From assembly GCF_000715075.1 (NCBI RefSeq), contig NC_134096.1, forward strand, positions 115,690,698 to 115,754,697: a stretch of 64,000 nucleotides of DNA. Reading direction: 5' to 3'. The first letter of the stretch is position 1. Every line of letters starts with the position of its first letter. Below, piece by piece: positions 47,258 through 57,801 of the stretch. The DNA is from Nicotiana tabacum (lineage: Eukaryota > Streptophyta > Magnoliopsida > Solanales > Solanaceae). The position numbers were made by a program, and so were the translations under genes. The notes below the pieces were generated by a model. It did not search any database, was not told the origin of the DNA, and saw only the letters and a list, made by a program, of their open reading frames with translations.

Positions 47258-48187
47258 ATGGCATCTTGGAATTATGAGAGTTTTGATGTTGTTAATTCTA
47301 CTTTTAATCCTCCTTATGCATATTATGGAGAAAACCACCCATGGCAAAATTTTTAAAATATTTCCGAGAGCAAGTTATGTGCACCAACTCAATCTTATGT
47401 GTGGAATGTATGTGATATGTGTGGTGGTCAAGATGGTCACTTTCATGGTTGTGCTTATATTTCTTATCTTCCCCCAACCCCTTACTTTGACGGTTCTACT
47501 TTTTCTTGTGAAGTTAATAGGAACAAAGAACCCAGGGATGATGACCTGAAGGAGATCAATGAGATGCTAAGGTGCCTTGTGGAACAAAATAATGAGAAAC
47601 AACTGCACATACAAAGGCAAGATGCTACTATTCGCAACCTGGAGGCACAAGTGAGTCAACTAGTTGAAGCTTTTAATGTTCAACAAGACAATTTTGTGAA
47701 AAGTAGCCAAGAGGAGCGTGAATTTGAGGTGCTAATTGAGGAGGTCAGAGTAAAACATCAACCACCTAGCCAACTACAATTTGAGGATGTCGATGTTGAA
47801 GAAGTGAGACTAAAGTCAGGCAAGGACTTTGAGGATATAAATTTTGTTGACTCTAGTATCATTGATGTTGAGGAAGTTTAAAGTCCTGAAACTCATGTGT
47901 TTGTGCGTATTTGGCCTCACTCCAAACATTTTTCCACATTGTGCTTGGATGACGATATGGAAATAGAGTCATCCAAGCCGATTGAGGAGTCAAGGAATGA
48001 GGAACAAGGTGCCTACATTCTGAAATTTTTCTTGCCAGAAAGACAAGACTACATACCTCATCTAAATGCCAAGAAGTGTAGAATAGTACAATGGTTGCTT
48101 GGGCCAATTAGATTTGTTCCACCACCCTTGGAGCATAACCGAAAACTTAAAGCCAAATTAGGGGTTCAATTCATAAGTTCAAGGTAG
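47258..48187 (+). pseudogene. gag-like ORF with CCHC knuckle and coiled coil, two in-frame stops
   Basis: One frame runs 310 codons from ATG at 47258 to the stop at 48185-48187. It is interrupted by TAA at 47354-47356 (codon 33) and TAA at 47879-47881. Codons 1-32 read MASWNYESFDVVNSTFNPPY then AYYGENHPWQNF; codons about 52-65 are CDMCGGQDGHFHGC (C-X2-C-X5-H-X3-C), a zinc-knuckle variant; codons about 95-145 (LKEINEMLRCLVEQNN...) predict a coiled coil; the rest is acidic, then FLPERQDYIPHLNAKK. This resembles the C-terminal half of Athila-type gag. Both interruptions keep the frame, suggesting recent decay or a shared defect of the family. Confidence 0.75.
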
Positions 48188-50062
48188 AGACAAAAAGTAG
48201 TTTACGTCGTGCCGCGACGTTAAATCAAGTGCTTGTTGGGAGGCAACTCATCTTTACTGCTTTTATTTATTTATTTATTTATTTATTTTATTGTATTATT
48301 TTTATAGTGTCGATTTTTGATATTTTAGGAGCATGGAATGCAAATCCATTGGAAGAATGCAACAGCAAACCAGATGGTTGGAACTAAGTGTGAGGTACCC
48401 ACACGAAGGACCAGGCCTGGGAGAAGTCTGAGTACCCCATGAGTTGCTAGTGCTTCAGCCTTTGGCCTACCAGAGAGTTTCTTTTACCCTCTTATATTTA
48501 TGGGTGTGCATTGGGGAGAATGCACAATTTTAAGTGTGGGGTGAGGAGATTTTCTGGGTGACTTTCTATGCTATTTTAGTTGTGTTAGTTTAATTGAATA
48601 ATTTATTTTTTTTACAAAAATAGAAAAGATTAGACTTTTCCCGACGATGGATCTATTTGACAATTTTCTTGAGGGATTTAAGTCGAAAGGAAAAAGACAA
48701 AAAAAAAAACTTTTGTTAGGTAGTGTAGCAATTGCCCCTTGATTTTTCTTTATACCGCGGTTCTTTTTCAAGGGTTTTGTTTGAACCGGGTGTAGCTAGT
48801 TTTATTTTTTTAGGAATATGAGCCATTGTGTTGTGTTTTGAATTGAAGCAATATCTCTTGACTTTGTTATTCCTTGAGAATAGCGAGTACTTTGGTTGTG
48901 ACGCTTAGACTCAGTTCTTGACTCTTGTATAAGTATCTTAAATTGTATGATTTTAAATTTGCTTAACTGCTTTGATTAGAGTGTCTTGATGAATCCAATC
49001 CTGAGTGAGTTATGTGCCATGTGTGTGTGAGGATTGGGTGTTATTTTGTGCATTATATTTGATGCCTAGAACTTGCCCCGTATATTTGCAAAGCGAAATA
49101 GTAGTTTTATTCAGTCTTGGAAGTGATATAGGCGTTTCTTTATTGAGCCATATATATATTTTACCCGCCTAATTGTTATATATCGTAGTTAATCCATTTG
49201 AGCCTGTAATCCTGTTTCTTTGGCAACCACATTACAAGTCTTACCCATTTGTTTGAATTAACCATCTATTTGAACCTTCTAACCTCTCATGTGCACTTGA
49301 ATTATTATGAACTATGTAAAAGTTAAAGTGTATGATGGATGGTTTGGCTTTTGAGTGGAACTAATGAAATTAGGAGAAAGGTGCACTGTTTTGAAAAAGT
49401 AAGAGCCACTTGAATTGAAAAAGAAAGAAAAGAAAAAAAAATAGTTGTATTGCTGTGAATAAAAAAAAAATTTCTTGATAAGTGGTGACTCTTGATGTAA
49501 TTGTGCTTAAAGAAGTATGGGATAATATACATTGATGTGAAGGTGGAGTTTGGATTGACATAAGTAAGTTGTTTGAATGTTAAAGTATATGTATTAAAGT
49601 GCTTAGGGAGGTGTAGTCACTCTTATATCTAAATGTATCCTACCCGTCCTGCAGCCTACATTACAACCAAATAAAGTCCTACTTGATCCTAGACTGAATG
49701 AGCTCGATTAGTAGAGTAGTACACTACAGACAAGCCTATGGTGCATCTTTTGTGGCATATAAATGTTATTTCTGAGAGTGAGCGAATTCTTTCTACCTTG
49801 AGTTCCTAAGTGTTCTTAAATTTTATTGTGTGGAACTATTCTCTTTTGTTGTGTGAGGGTACTTAATTCATGAAGGAAAGGTAATATCAATGACCTCTAT
49901 GTTAGAGTAAGTGGTGAGTTGTGAATAATGCGTGGTACTTGTAAGTCAAATCTTGAGGTGAAGATGTTACGCTTTTGTGCTTTGTCTATTTTAAGTATTC
50001 TTAGTGTGATGAGTTAGGAGAATTGTTTAAAAAAGGTCGTGTCTATATAAAGTGTAGTTTGA
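48188..50062 (+). mobile_element. Non-coding 3' interior of the gag-only element
   Basis: Starts with the conserved GTCGTGCCGCGACGTTAAAT and TTGGGAGGCAACTC stretch (48208-48246) frequent after gag in Athila-type non-autonomous elements; GTCG/CGAC words there can pair. A (TTTA)n microsatellite lies at 48262-48290. The rest is free of ORFs. Confidence 0.65.
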
Positions 50063-50099
50063 TTGCTCGAGGACGAGCAATGGTTTAAGTGTGAGGTGT
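50063..50099 (+). promoter_or_regulatory. Perfect hairpin plus polypurine-like tract before the 3' LTR
   Basis: TTGCTCG-AGGA-CGAGCAA (50063-50080), a seven-base perfect stem with loop AGGA, then TTTAAGTGTGAGGTGT running to the LTR start at 50100. Confidence 0.85.
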
Positions 50100-51594
50100 T
50101 GATGATAGGCTATAATTACGTATTTTAGTCGCTTATTACACTCTAATTTACTGCACTTTAATTGAGTTTGAGATTTAATCGCTAGTGTTTTGCACTAATT
50201 GTGTGTTTTATGCCATGTAGGAGTGATTCTGAGCTATATAGATATTAGAAAATGAATTCAAGTGATTTGGAGCTTTGAAATCTGAGTAAAAACCTAAGGA
50301 ATTAAGCCGGGATCGTGTTCGGGGATCAAATTTGATAGTTAAGAACGAACGAAGAATCGAGTAGGCATATTGCGCAATGTCTAGTAAAATGCACATAACC
50401 TTTCGCTCAGAACTCCATGAGCTCCATAATATATGGTTGGAAAGCTAATTCAAAGGGCTACAACTTTTATATTTTAAGTTTTTCCAAATTCCAAACAGAA
50501 CAGGGTGAAAAATGCGGTCGAATACGCGGCCACGGATGTGAGGTAGAACACTGGGTAAAATCTGCGGCCGCGGACGTCCTGACCTGGAAAAGTGTCCTTT
50601 TTCGCGTAGGAGAAGGTATAATTGTTTGGGTCCGACCCTACTTGGTATATATACATAGAAAAATGGTATTTTGAGGACCTTTGACATACCTTTGACATAC
50701 TTTTGAAATAATTTAGACTTAAGGAGGCTAAGGAGACTGGGATTCGACCTAAGGAGGCAAGAACACACTAGGAGCAAGGCGGAGAATTCTTCTACAAGTT
50801 TCTCACTTCCTTCTTCCTATTTTCATTATTGGTTATAAATTCTAGTATTGTAATTATGCATACTATTATGAATATCTAATTTGTTATCTAGGGTTTTGAT
50901 GGAACCTTTTGGAGGATGAATTCGTGTTATGTTTTAATATAATTGAGCCGTTGGATTTCTCTATTTATTCAACTATGTGTTTGTTGCTGTTAATTGAATG
51001 GCCATCAATTGACTGTGCCTATTTAGTGTGTACTACTCGAGAGAGAGTATATATTTAGGTAGTTGTTGAACAACATCACTCCTAACGTATGTGAGAGATC
51101 AATACGGAGGGTTTAAAGGCGGGATTAGAGATAACGAAACCTTGGTGCGATCGTAGTGAGCGATGAAGTAAGTGCCAGCTAGTGTAGTTCGAGAGAATAC
51201 ATCTAGTAAATTGCGGTAATTGCTCGAGAGAGAATTACGATAACCAAAGTACTCACGATCGGTAGAGAATACTTAGGCAAAATTATAGAAGACACAACGG
51301 GAAGGATTCCGATAATTGGGGAAATCATAACTCTAAGCCTCCTTAGTCTTGTATTCAATCCTTATCCTTGTTAATTGATAGTTGTACTGCTTTCTAGTAT
51401 TTGTTAGTTAATTACATAAAAATAAATATTATAATCTTTATAATTAGGAAATTGTTTGGACTTGTGTTTCTTAGCAATATTGAACAATTATAGCTTAGCC
51501 TTAGTTCTCTGTGGGATTCGACTCTGGACTCTTAGACCGGATTATATTTGCAGCGACCGCTTATCCTTTTGAGGATTAGAATTGGGCGTGACCA
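50100..51594 (+). repeat. 3' LTR of the gag-only element, 1495 bp
   Basis: Very close to the 5' LTR; the main difference is loss of parts of the GCGGCCGC word run (50519-50580). Confidence 0.93.
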
Positions 51595-51805
51595 GTAAGT
51601 TTTGTCAAATACTTTAGAATGATTATACTCCTTTTGAACGTGTTAAACAAACTTAAATAATTGTTATTTGTAGGATTCATATTGTAGATTTATTGTACGA
51701 ATAACAACGCTTGTTATTTTTATTTAAATGATTTTATATGTTAATCCTGCCCCCACGCCATAATTAACATAGGTAATCTACACATAATCAAGAAACAAGC
51801 TTAAT

Positions 51806-52042
51806 TGAAGGCTGAGAGGTTTAAAGTTTTGGTTTGCTCCGGTGCAGAGGAGACTCTGCCAAATTTTTGATATGGAAAAATGAGGTAGGCTTGCTTAGTA
51901 TTCTTAGACTCACTTAGCTCCAGTCATGGCCCTCGTCGGGTCGTGACATAAAGTTTGTTGGGTTTTCGCTCTTCAGTTTTCTATATTTTTTTTCTATTAT
52001 TGTTTCAGTTGATAACAATATTAATTCATGTAATGTTAACAC
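51806..52042 (+). repeat. Copy 2 of the 230-bp segment, followed by LTR tail
   Basis: Nearly the same as 31784-32010. After GTAATGTTAA it continues CACGGTCCCGAAGATGAACA and ends GGGTCGTGACA (to about 52072), a Gypsy LTR 3' end, so the segment probably derives from an LTR. Confidence 0.85.
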
Positions 52043-52152
52043 GGTCCCGAAGATGAACATTTCGGGTCGTGACAGCAAAATTGTCGCTCTATTTTTGACG
52101 AGTAAATTCGTAAATTAACTTTTGACTCAAAGCCTTCTCACTTTTAGTATAA

Positions 52153-54840
52153 CTAGTCTCTATGTTTGTGGATTGCACGAGAAATGCATATTGATAGTAA
52201 TAAACTTTCAATTGCATATGCTATTGAATATGTACACCATATGAAATTAGTTACTTAAAATAAATTAAAAAATGCAATATATCATACAAACCAAGTCATG
52301 AATAATGTTTGATATAATATAGGAGGACAAACTGAAACTAAACATTCTAGAATCACAAAGTTATGTAATAAAGTTGGAAAATAACTTAAAGAATGCACTA
52401 TTATTTACTATTTTATGTGAAGTTATGATAATTTTTGTTAAACCTTAAGATATATGAAGTCTAATATATATCTCCAGATAAAGATATATTGATAATGGAG
52501 AAAACAAAGCTTAAAATTCATTTCGTTGCTCCTGTATTTCATCGAACTTTTTTCAGTTGGACGTTGTAGACATCAAAATTTTAACGGATCAGCCTAAATC
52601 CTAAATTCAAGATACTACAAGATGACTATTGATATTCTAGGAGTCTATTGTGGTTGCTTGAAGGCTACTCTACCAAAACCCTAGCTAGGAGGCTACTCTA
52701 CCTCAACCCTAGGTCGCTCCTATAAAAAGGGTTACATATTCCCTTAAAGAATATCTCGAAAAGGGAGATCATCTGAGCAATTTCATAAACTCCCGAAATA
52801 TGCACAAAGAGATCAAATATACGATCATGTCAAATATGTCTTGCTCAAAGTTTTAGCAACATTCAAGATCCAAAATGGAGTGTTGTTACATGCTTCTTGA
52901 TCGTCAAATACATCAAGAAGATGCATATCATCCTACGTTCGAGAAATACGCCGCTAAGGCCCTCGAATTACGGATAACAAATCATAGGGAAGAATCAAGG
53001 GATAAATAGAGTTGTAACCTGCAATGTTTATCAATAAAATCCTTTTTTCTTTATAGTTGTTGGTGACTGCAGTTTTATTTTTCTGCATAAAATTTATTGC
53101 AAATAAATTGGTACGCCCAATGGAACTAGTTCTGCCCTTCATCTCTTACTCCTACAAATCGAATTCTACAAGTTTCAAAATTATATGTTGCGATAATTGA
53201 GTACTTCAAGTCTCGTCTTTAAGTTTCGGCAAGCCTACACCCTGACAAACCTTGAAGTACGTGGCATTTGTAGACATCAAAATTTTAACGGATCAGCCTA
53301 AATCCTAAATTCAAGATACTACAAGATGACTATTGATATTCTAGGAGTCTATTGGGATTGCTTGGAGGCTACTCTACCAAAACCCTTGATTGGAGGCTAC
53401 TCTACCTCAACCCTAAGTCGCTCCTATAAAAAGGGTTACATATTTCCTTAAAGAATATCTCGAAAAGGGAGATCATCTGAGCAATTTCATAAACTCCCGA
53501 AATATGCACAAAGAGATCAAATATACGATCACGTCAAATATGTCTTGCTCAAAGTTTTAGCAACATTCAAGATCCAAATGGAGTGCTGTTACATGCTTCT
53601 TGATCATCACATACATCAAGAAGATGCATATCATCCTACGTTCGAGAAATACGCCGCTAAGGCCCTCGAATTACAGATAACAAATCAGAGGAAAGAATCA
53701 AGGGATAAACAAAGTTGTAACCTGCAATGTTTATCAATAAAATCCTTTTTTCTTTATAGTTATTTGTGACAGTTTTATTTTTCTGCATAAAATTTATTGC
53801 AAACAGACGTTATTCTGTTTCAATTATTACTCATTTTTAGGTCTAAAACTTTTAATTTCTTACCCACACATTAAAAACATATTTGTTTGTTTATACAAAA
53901 GAAATTATATTATACAAAAGTTATCGCTAGAAAATTATTCAACTCAAATTCTTATTAATCCAATCTATTAGAAAGCACATGAGTCATCATATGTCTATAC
54001 ACAAGTATACTTGCACATATCAAAACTATTTAGTATGTTCAAATCAATCATCACAAATAACATTGAGATGTAATTTAGTTTTTGAAAGTAATTTTTTATT
54101 ATGAGTAGTTATTAATGGAATTTTTTTGAGTTCCAAATTACCATATACATATTAAAAGATCGTCATACCTACCAAATCAAATGCTGTATCCTTATTTTGT
54201 TTAAAGAAATAATTCATTTTTGAAGGGTTAAAAGTCGGTCACATAAGACACATCTTTGGGAAAAAAAGGAACTAATGTCCTAATCATAATAATTTACCCG
54301 TATTTTTTAAATCCTACATAAATTGATAGACTACTTTGGTATAAGTAATAGTAGAAAATAGAATTTTATTTAAAGACTACCTCTAATTTTGAAGCCGAAA
54401 CAAGATAGGTGGCTAATTATATGTTCTACACGTTTAAACTTACTATAATTATTTATTCTTTTATTTATTCTTTCATAAGTTTAAAAAAAAGAGTTAGAAT
54501 GGCATTGAAATATTACGTTATGTTGTGGCTTAAAAAATTGTACTTCTTGTTTTCCAATGATAGGTAACTTTAAGAAGTTCTATTATTAATTGGTAACAAA
54601 CTCCTATATTTTATGCACTATAACTTGGTTCACGTTATTTTACGGTTTTAAAATTTTCTAGTATTAGTTGGTTTTAAACTCCTATATTTTAGGCATTAAA
54701 TTTTACAATTTTATCCTATATTCTATTGTTTTTTTTTTTGAAGAAATAATTCAATTTTGAAGGGTATAAAAATCGGTTAATATTTCAAGGATATTTTTTT
54801 CGTGCAACATTTAGCGTGAAACATTCGTGCTTTTATAATA
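52153..54840 (-). mobile_element. Helitron B with nested TRIM
   Basis: The minus-strand 3' end is CTAG at 52153-52156 followed by T, with a weak hairpin (GTGCAATCCAC) 12 bases upstream. The 5' end is taken as TATTATTATAAAAGCACGAA at 54840, like the solanaceous start TCTATACTATATTAAAAGCACG. No ORF of note. Without the TRIM it is about 1.4 kb. Confidence 0.5.
52565..53805 (+). mobile_element. TRIM (miniature LTR retrotransposon), 1241 bp, with 5-bp target duplication
   Basis: Two LTRs, 52565-53105 (541 bp) and 53269-53805 (537 bp), start TGTAGACATCAAAATTTTAA and end TTGCAAATA or TTGCAAACA. Only 163 bases lie between them. GACGT duplicates the target (52560-52564 and 53806-53810). After the 5' LTR comes TTGGTACGCCCAATGG, the likely primer site; I am unsure of the tRNA. 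Each LTR has a TATA box (CTCCTATAAAAAGGG) and an AATAAA signal about 300 bases later. No coding capacity; the 74-codon ORF at 53545 is LTR sequence. Confidence 0.94.
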
Positions 54841-54868
54841 ATAGTTTCTATTTACGTGTATTGCACGT
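54841..54868 (-). mobile_element. 3' terminus of Helitron C
   Basis: The minus strand shows hairpin ACGTG-CAATA-CACGT (54854-54868), spacer and CTAT where CTRR is expected, directly joined to the 5' start of Helitron B. The same TAGTTTCTAT sequence is at the other two Helitron ends. Its 5' end was not found to the right. Confidence 0.5.
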
Positions 54869-57380
54869 TAATAATAACACGCGATGAATATGGTAATGAA
54901 AATCTATTGGAATGGCACAAGATTGATAAATCTCTAATCCTTTTCTATTTTGATTTTTTTATGAATTATTGAATGAGTATACACCTTGAATTTATCAGTA
55001 AAGCTAAAAGGCTCAAGATGTTCAACTCTTTGATCCTTATATACAATCCTAAATGAAAACAATGTTCAATACAAAGAAGAAAAAAATAATAGAGAACTAA
55101 TAATAATTTTGGAGAAGTTTGCCGAATTTTGTTACTTTTTTCTAAAACAACACAACTTAAAACTAAAACTCCTTCAAATTTTTATGATGAAGAATGTGGA
55201 ATAGTGTCTTCCTCTCCTCCTTTCTCTAAATAGATTCGTGCAATACGTTTATATGCATTGAATCGTAAATATAGTTCTAATAGAAAAATAAAAGGAGATC
55301 AAGTTACCATGTAACTGGAAACAAATTTTTTTTTTTTTTGAAACTTAAGTTCAATTATGAAAAGCAAAGGAGATTTAGTGGAATAAGGGAATGTGTTAGA
55401 GTTCATATGATGGAAGGACATATTTTATCTGATTGCGATTGATTTTGACTTATTTTTAATCAATAAAAATAAAGGACTGAAAAATAACCTAACAAACCTA
55501 GTTGTCCCTATATTAACATGTGAATAATTAACATGAAAAAAAATCCCGCCTAATACATAGTTTCAAGCTATATGCCAACCTTGAAAAAATAACAATTTTA
55601 GAGAAGTTTGCTAGATTTTGTTACTTTAATCAATTAGCTAAATTTATTTGTTAATAAGACATAATCCGGGATCATACTCAGGTAAAATATGTATCCGTCT
55701 CCTCGTCTAGCATACATCTTTTTAATTGTAGGCATCTCATATCCTCATCTAGTAAAAAATATATCCAGCTAGCGGTTGCACTTCTTTTAGATGGATTGAA
55801 AATCCGTGATATGGTGTGGTGGTTTAAATATTATAATTATAAACATTAAATTGCTTTATTAAAGAAATACTTTGACTTCCGACCATTCAAGCCATACAAT
55901 TTTATCCTCTGATGCAAACTCAGAAAATTAATGACATAAAAACATGAGGGAATAAGTCAGTGCAATAAAATTTACTCACACAAAATATTTGTGGATACTC
56001 ATCATAGTTAGCAACCCCAGAAAAGACAAAATTCATGTTTTGGCAATATAATCTCTGGCACTCCTTCACCATCATGTATAAATATTTGCCATGCATATTG
56101 AATTTTTTTGATGAAATCTCTTCACATAAATTATTAGTGATCTTCTCCAATTCATTATGGCAATGATCCTGCTCTAAAGAACTAAGTTTGAAATCGAAGT
56201 TAAAGTACCCAAACTATTTATTAATTACATAATAATACTAATAATTCCTAAAATAATTCATTCCTACAAAAGCGACTCCTAATTACAAAAAAAAAAAGTA
56301 CATTGAAAGAAGTGCAATGCAAGAAAGAAAACTCTTGTCTATAGTTGATTGTAAGGCTTTTCGTCATCTTGTGCATCTGCTAAACTTCCTCCACTCTTCT
56401 CGTAATTAAGCTTCCTTTATGACGCAATTGCAAACATCTTCCAACCATTTAATCTTTCAATCAAAGTCTTCCTAGCCAACATTCAAGTGGTTATTATCTA
56501 ATCATTCACGAGCATCTCTTCAGTGATTGATAGCTCATGGTCTTGCAACGCAACAATCAAGCTTTCATTAATTGACTACCACATACTCACCAATTCACAT
56601 TGGTTTAGTATCAACCAATTACCGAATTAATCTTTTTATAAAGCCACATTAAGGTAGCCGACAACTTTTAAAGTTTAAAATTACACGTATGTGGTAGCTT
56701 CCCAAAAGGATTCAAACATGTGAGGAAATTTCAATCCCAAAATTTCCCTAACTCTCTCATACCACGACGTTTCGCACTACAACGTTTCACGCCAGAAAGT
56801 CCATCGCTTCCAAGAGAATGAATAAACGAAGCGGATTCAATTACAATGTCACTCCATTGTCTCTATTACCTTCTTAACAAGCAACTCTCAGTATCCAATT
56901 TCTGCTAATTCGCATATGTCTCAAACTTGAGTACACGTTGATGATTCCAAATCCCTTACTGTACAATGGCGTAACGTTGCATACCGAGACGTTTCACTCC
57001 AAAAAATAAAGCGCTTGGTGCTCTGTTCTATCAATCAGATGATGGCCTTGGTGCTTTTTCTATCAATCCTGTTGGCAAATAGTTCAGAAGAATGTTAATG
57101 GGTTTGTAGTGGCTTTCTTTGACGGAGCAGCTATCTCTAGGCTTATCTCGCACACATGCTTGGTGATGATACCAACCTCTAATCCCTTATGATTTTTTTT
57201 TTTAAAATTTCTTGGTTTATATAAATGATGATAATTGAAATTCATTAATTAACCCTAAACCAACTCATGTTTGCACCTTTTGCAAAATTATTGCTTTTGT
57301 CTACTTCACTTATATTGGTTATCCTCATCTTTGTGTTAAAGTCGTCGGAGCGACAAGCTGTATGGAGCATGGGGATTCTT
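54869..57380. other. AT-rich, no supported gene
   Basis: Probably in part the body of Helitron C. A minus-strand open stretch at about 55990-56160 (reading KKFNMHGKYLYMMVKECQRL) is followed by a donor-like GTGAGTAAA and could be an old exon of unknown origin. Nothing else recognised. Confidence 0.4.
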
Positions 57381-57385
57381 TGGGT

Positions 57386-57801
57386 AAATTCAAAAATAGT
57401 CTGATTTACAAGTGTTAATTTAAAAATAGCCACAGTTTCAAAAGTAATCGAAGTTTAGCCACTTTTAATGTAAAGATAAATCTGAACGAAAACGTTCAAA
57501 ATCCGGAAAATATTCCAGCATAATATACTGGAGGTCCGGTATAATATACCGGTCCACCATAATATGCTGGAAGTTCATACACAGTTGATCCAATCTCCAG
57601 TATATTATGCTGGAACTTTTCGCGTGTTGGAGTTCCGGCATAATATGCCGGAAGTTCTTACACAGGTGCACCAATCTCCAGTATATTATGCTGGACCGGT
57701 CCGTGTTGCAGAAAAATAGTGGCTATTTTTCAATGACTTTGCAAATGCTGACTATTTTTGAATTAGCAGTCCGAAAACTGGCTAGCCCGTGCTATTTTTA
57801 C
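57386..57801. mobile_element. MITE with long inverted ends and six internal palindromes
   Basis: The left end 57386-57433 and the reverse complement of 57719-57765 align: AATTCAAAAATAGTC, ATTTRCAA and AAAAATAGCCAC blocks in the same order. Between them lie six 17-base palindromes of the type CCGGCATAATATGCCGG at 57515, 57536, 57554, 57597, 57635 and 57678. About 35 more bases (to 57801) appear to belong to the right end. No ORF is real here. Confidence 0.75.

Larger units (their letters stand above)
45580..51594 (+). mobile_element. Complete non-autonomous LTR retrotransposon with gag-like ORF only, 6.0 kb
   Basis: LTRs 45580-47115 and 50100-51594 begin TGATGATAGGCTATAATTAC and end TGTGATCA or CGTGACCA. 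GTAAG duplicates the target at 45575-45579 and 51595-51599. The primer site is of the Asp-tRNA type and a polypurine tract precedes the 3' LTR. The 3.0-kb interior encodes only a gag-like protein; no protease, reverse transcriptase or integrase. Lineage probably Athila/Tat, judged from the Asp primer site and gag style. Confidence 0.93.
44930..51715 (+). pseudogene. RPA1-like OB-fold gene of Helitron type, with premature stop, split by an LTR element
   Basis: Four or five exons with good splice sites. About 44930-44968 reads KRLEIIVTYET. 45077-45201 reads RHDRKTVTM, TAG in place of the expected Trp, then GELAEKDGEILQQLIDEKPV and AFCDVKGSIFQ. 45286-45367 reads GNFGISTTHISSVLIHPTFQ. 45457-45574 starts HDGMKAQNKDITLMPSKLIR. 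51674-51715 reads DSYCRFIVRITTL. TLWG.LAEK, AxxDVKxS.FQG and GxxLSTT.xSxxxIxP are landmarks of replication protein A 70-kDa OB folds; RPA1-like genes are common Helitron passengers. Exon 4 ends at a GTAAG donor that is itself the target duplication of the LTR element 45580-51594, so that element sits in the intron. The gene is antisense to Helitron A as I orient it. Confidence 0.8.
32107..52152 (-). mobile_element. Helitron A with nested LTR elements
   Basis: Read on the minus strand, the 3' end at 32107 is a hairpin ACGTGC-AAC-GCACGT (32120-32134), a nine-base spacer and CTAA followed by T, which is the Helitron rule (hairpin, CTRR, T target base). The 5' end is taken as TTATACTAAAAGTGAGAAGG starting at 52152, like the solanaceous Helitron start TCTATACTATATTAAAAG. 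Inside lie the 10.3-kb LARD, the 6.0-kb gag-only element, an RPA1-like pseudogene and copy 2 of the 230-bp segment; removing the two LTR elements leaves about 3.7 kb. No Rep/helicase is seen. The pairing of the two ends is inference. Confidence 0.55.

Noticed and set aside
53545..53769. 74-codon ORF
   Set aside because: Lies in the 3' LTR of the TRIM; the matching stretch of the 5' LTR has shifts.
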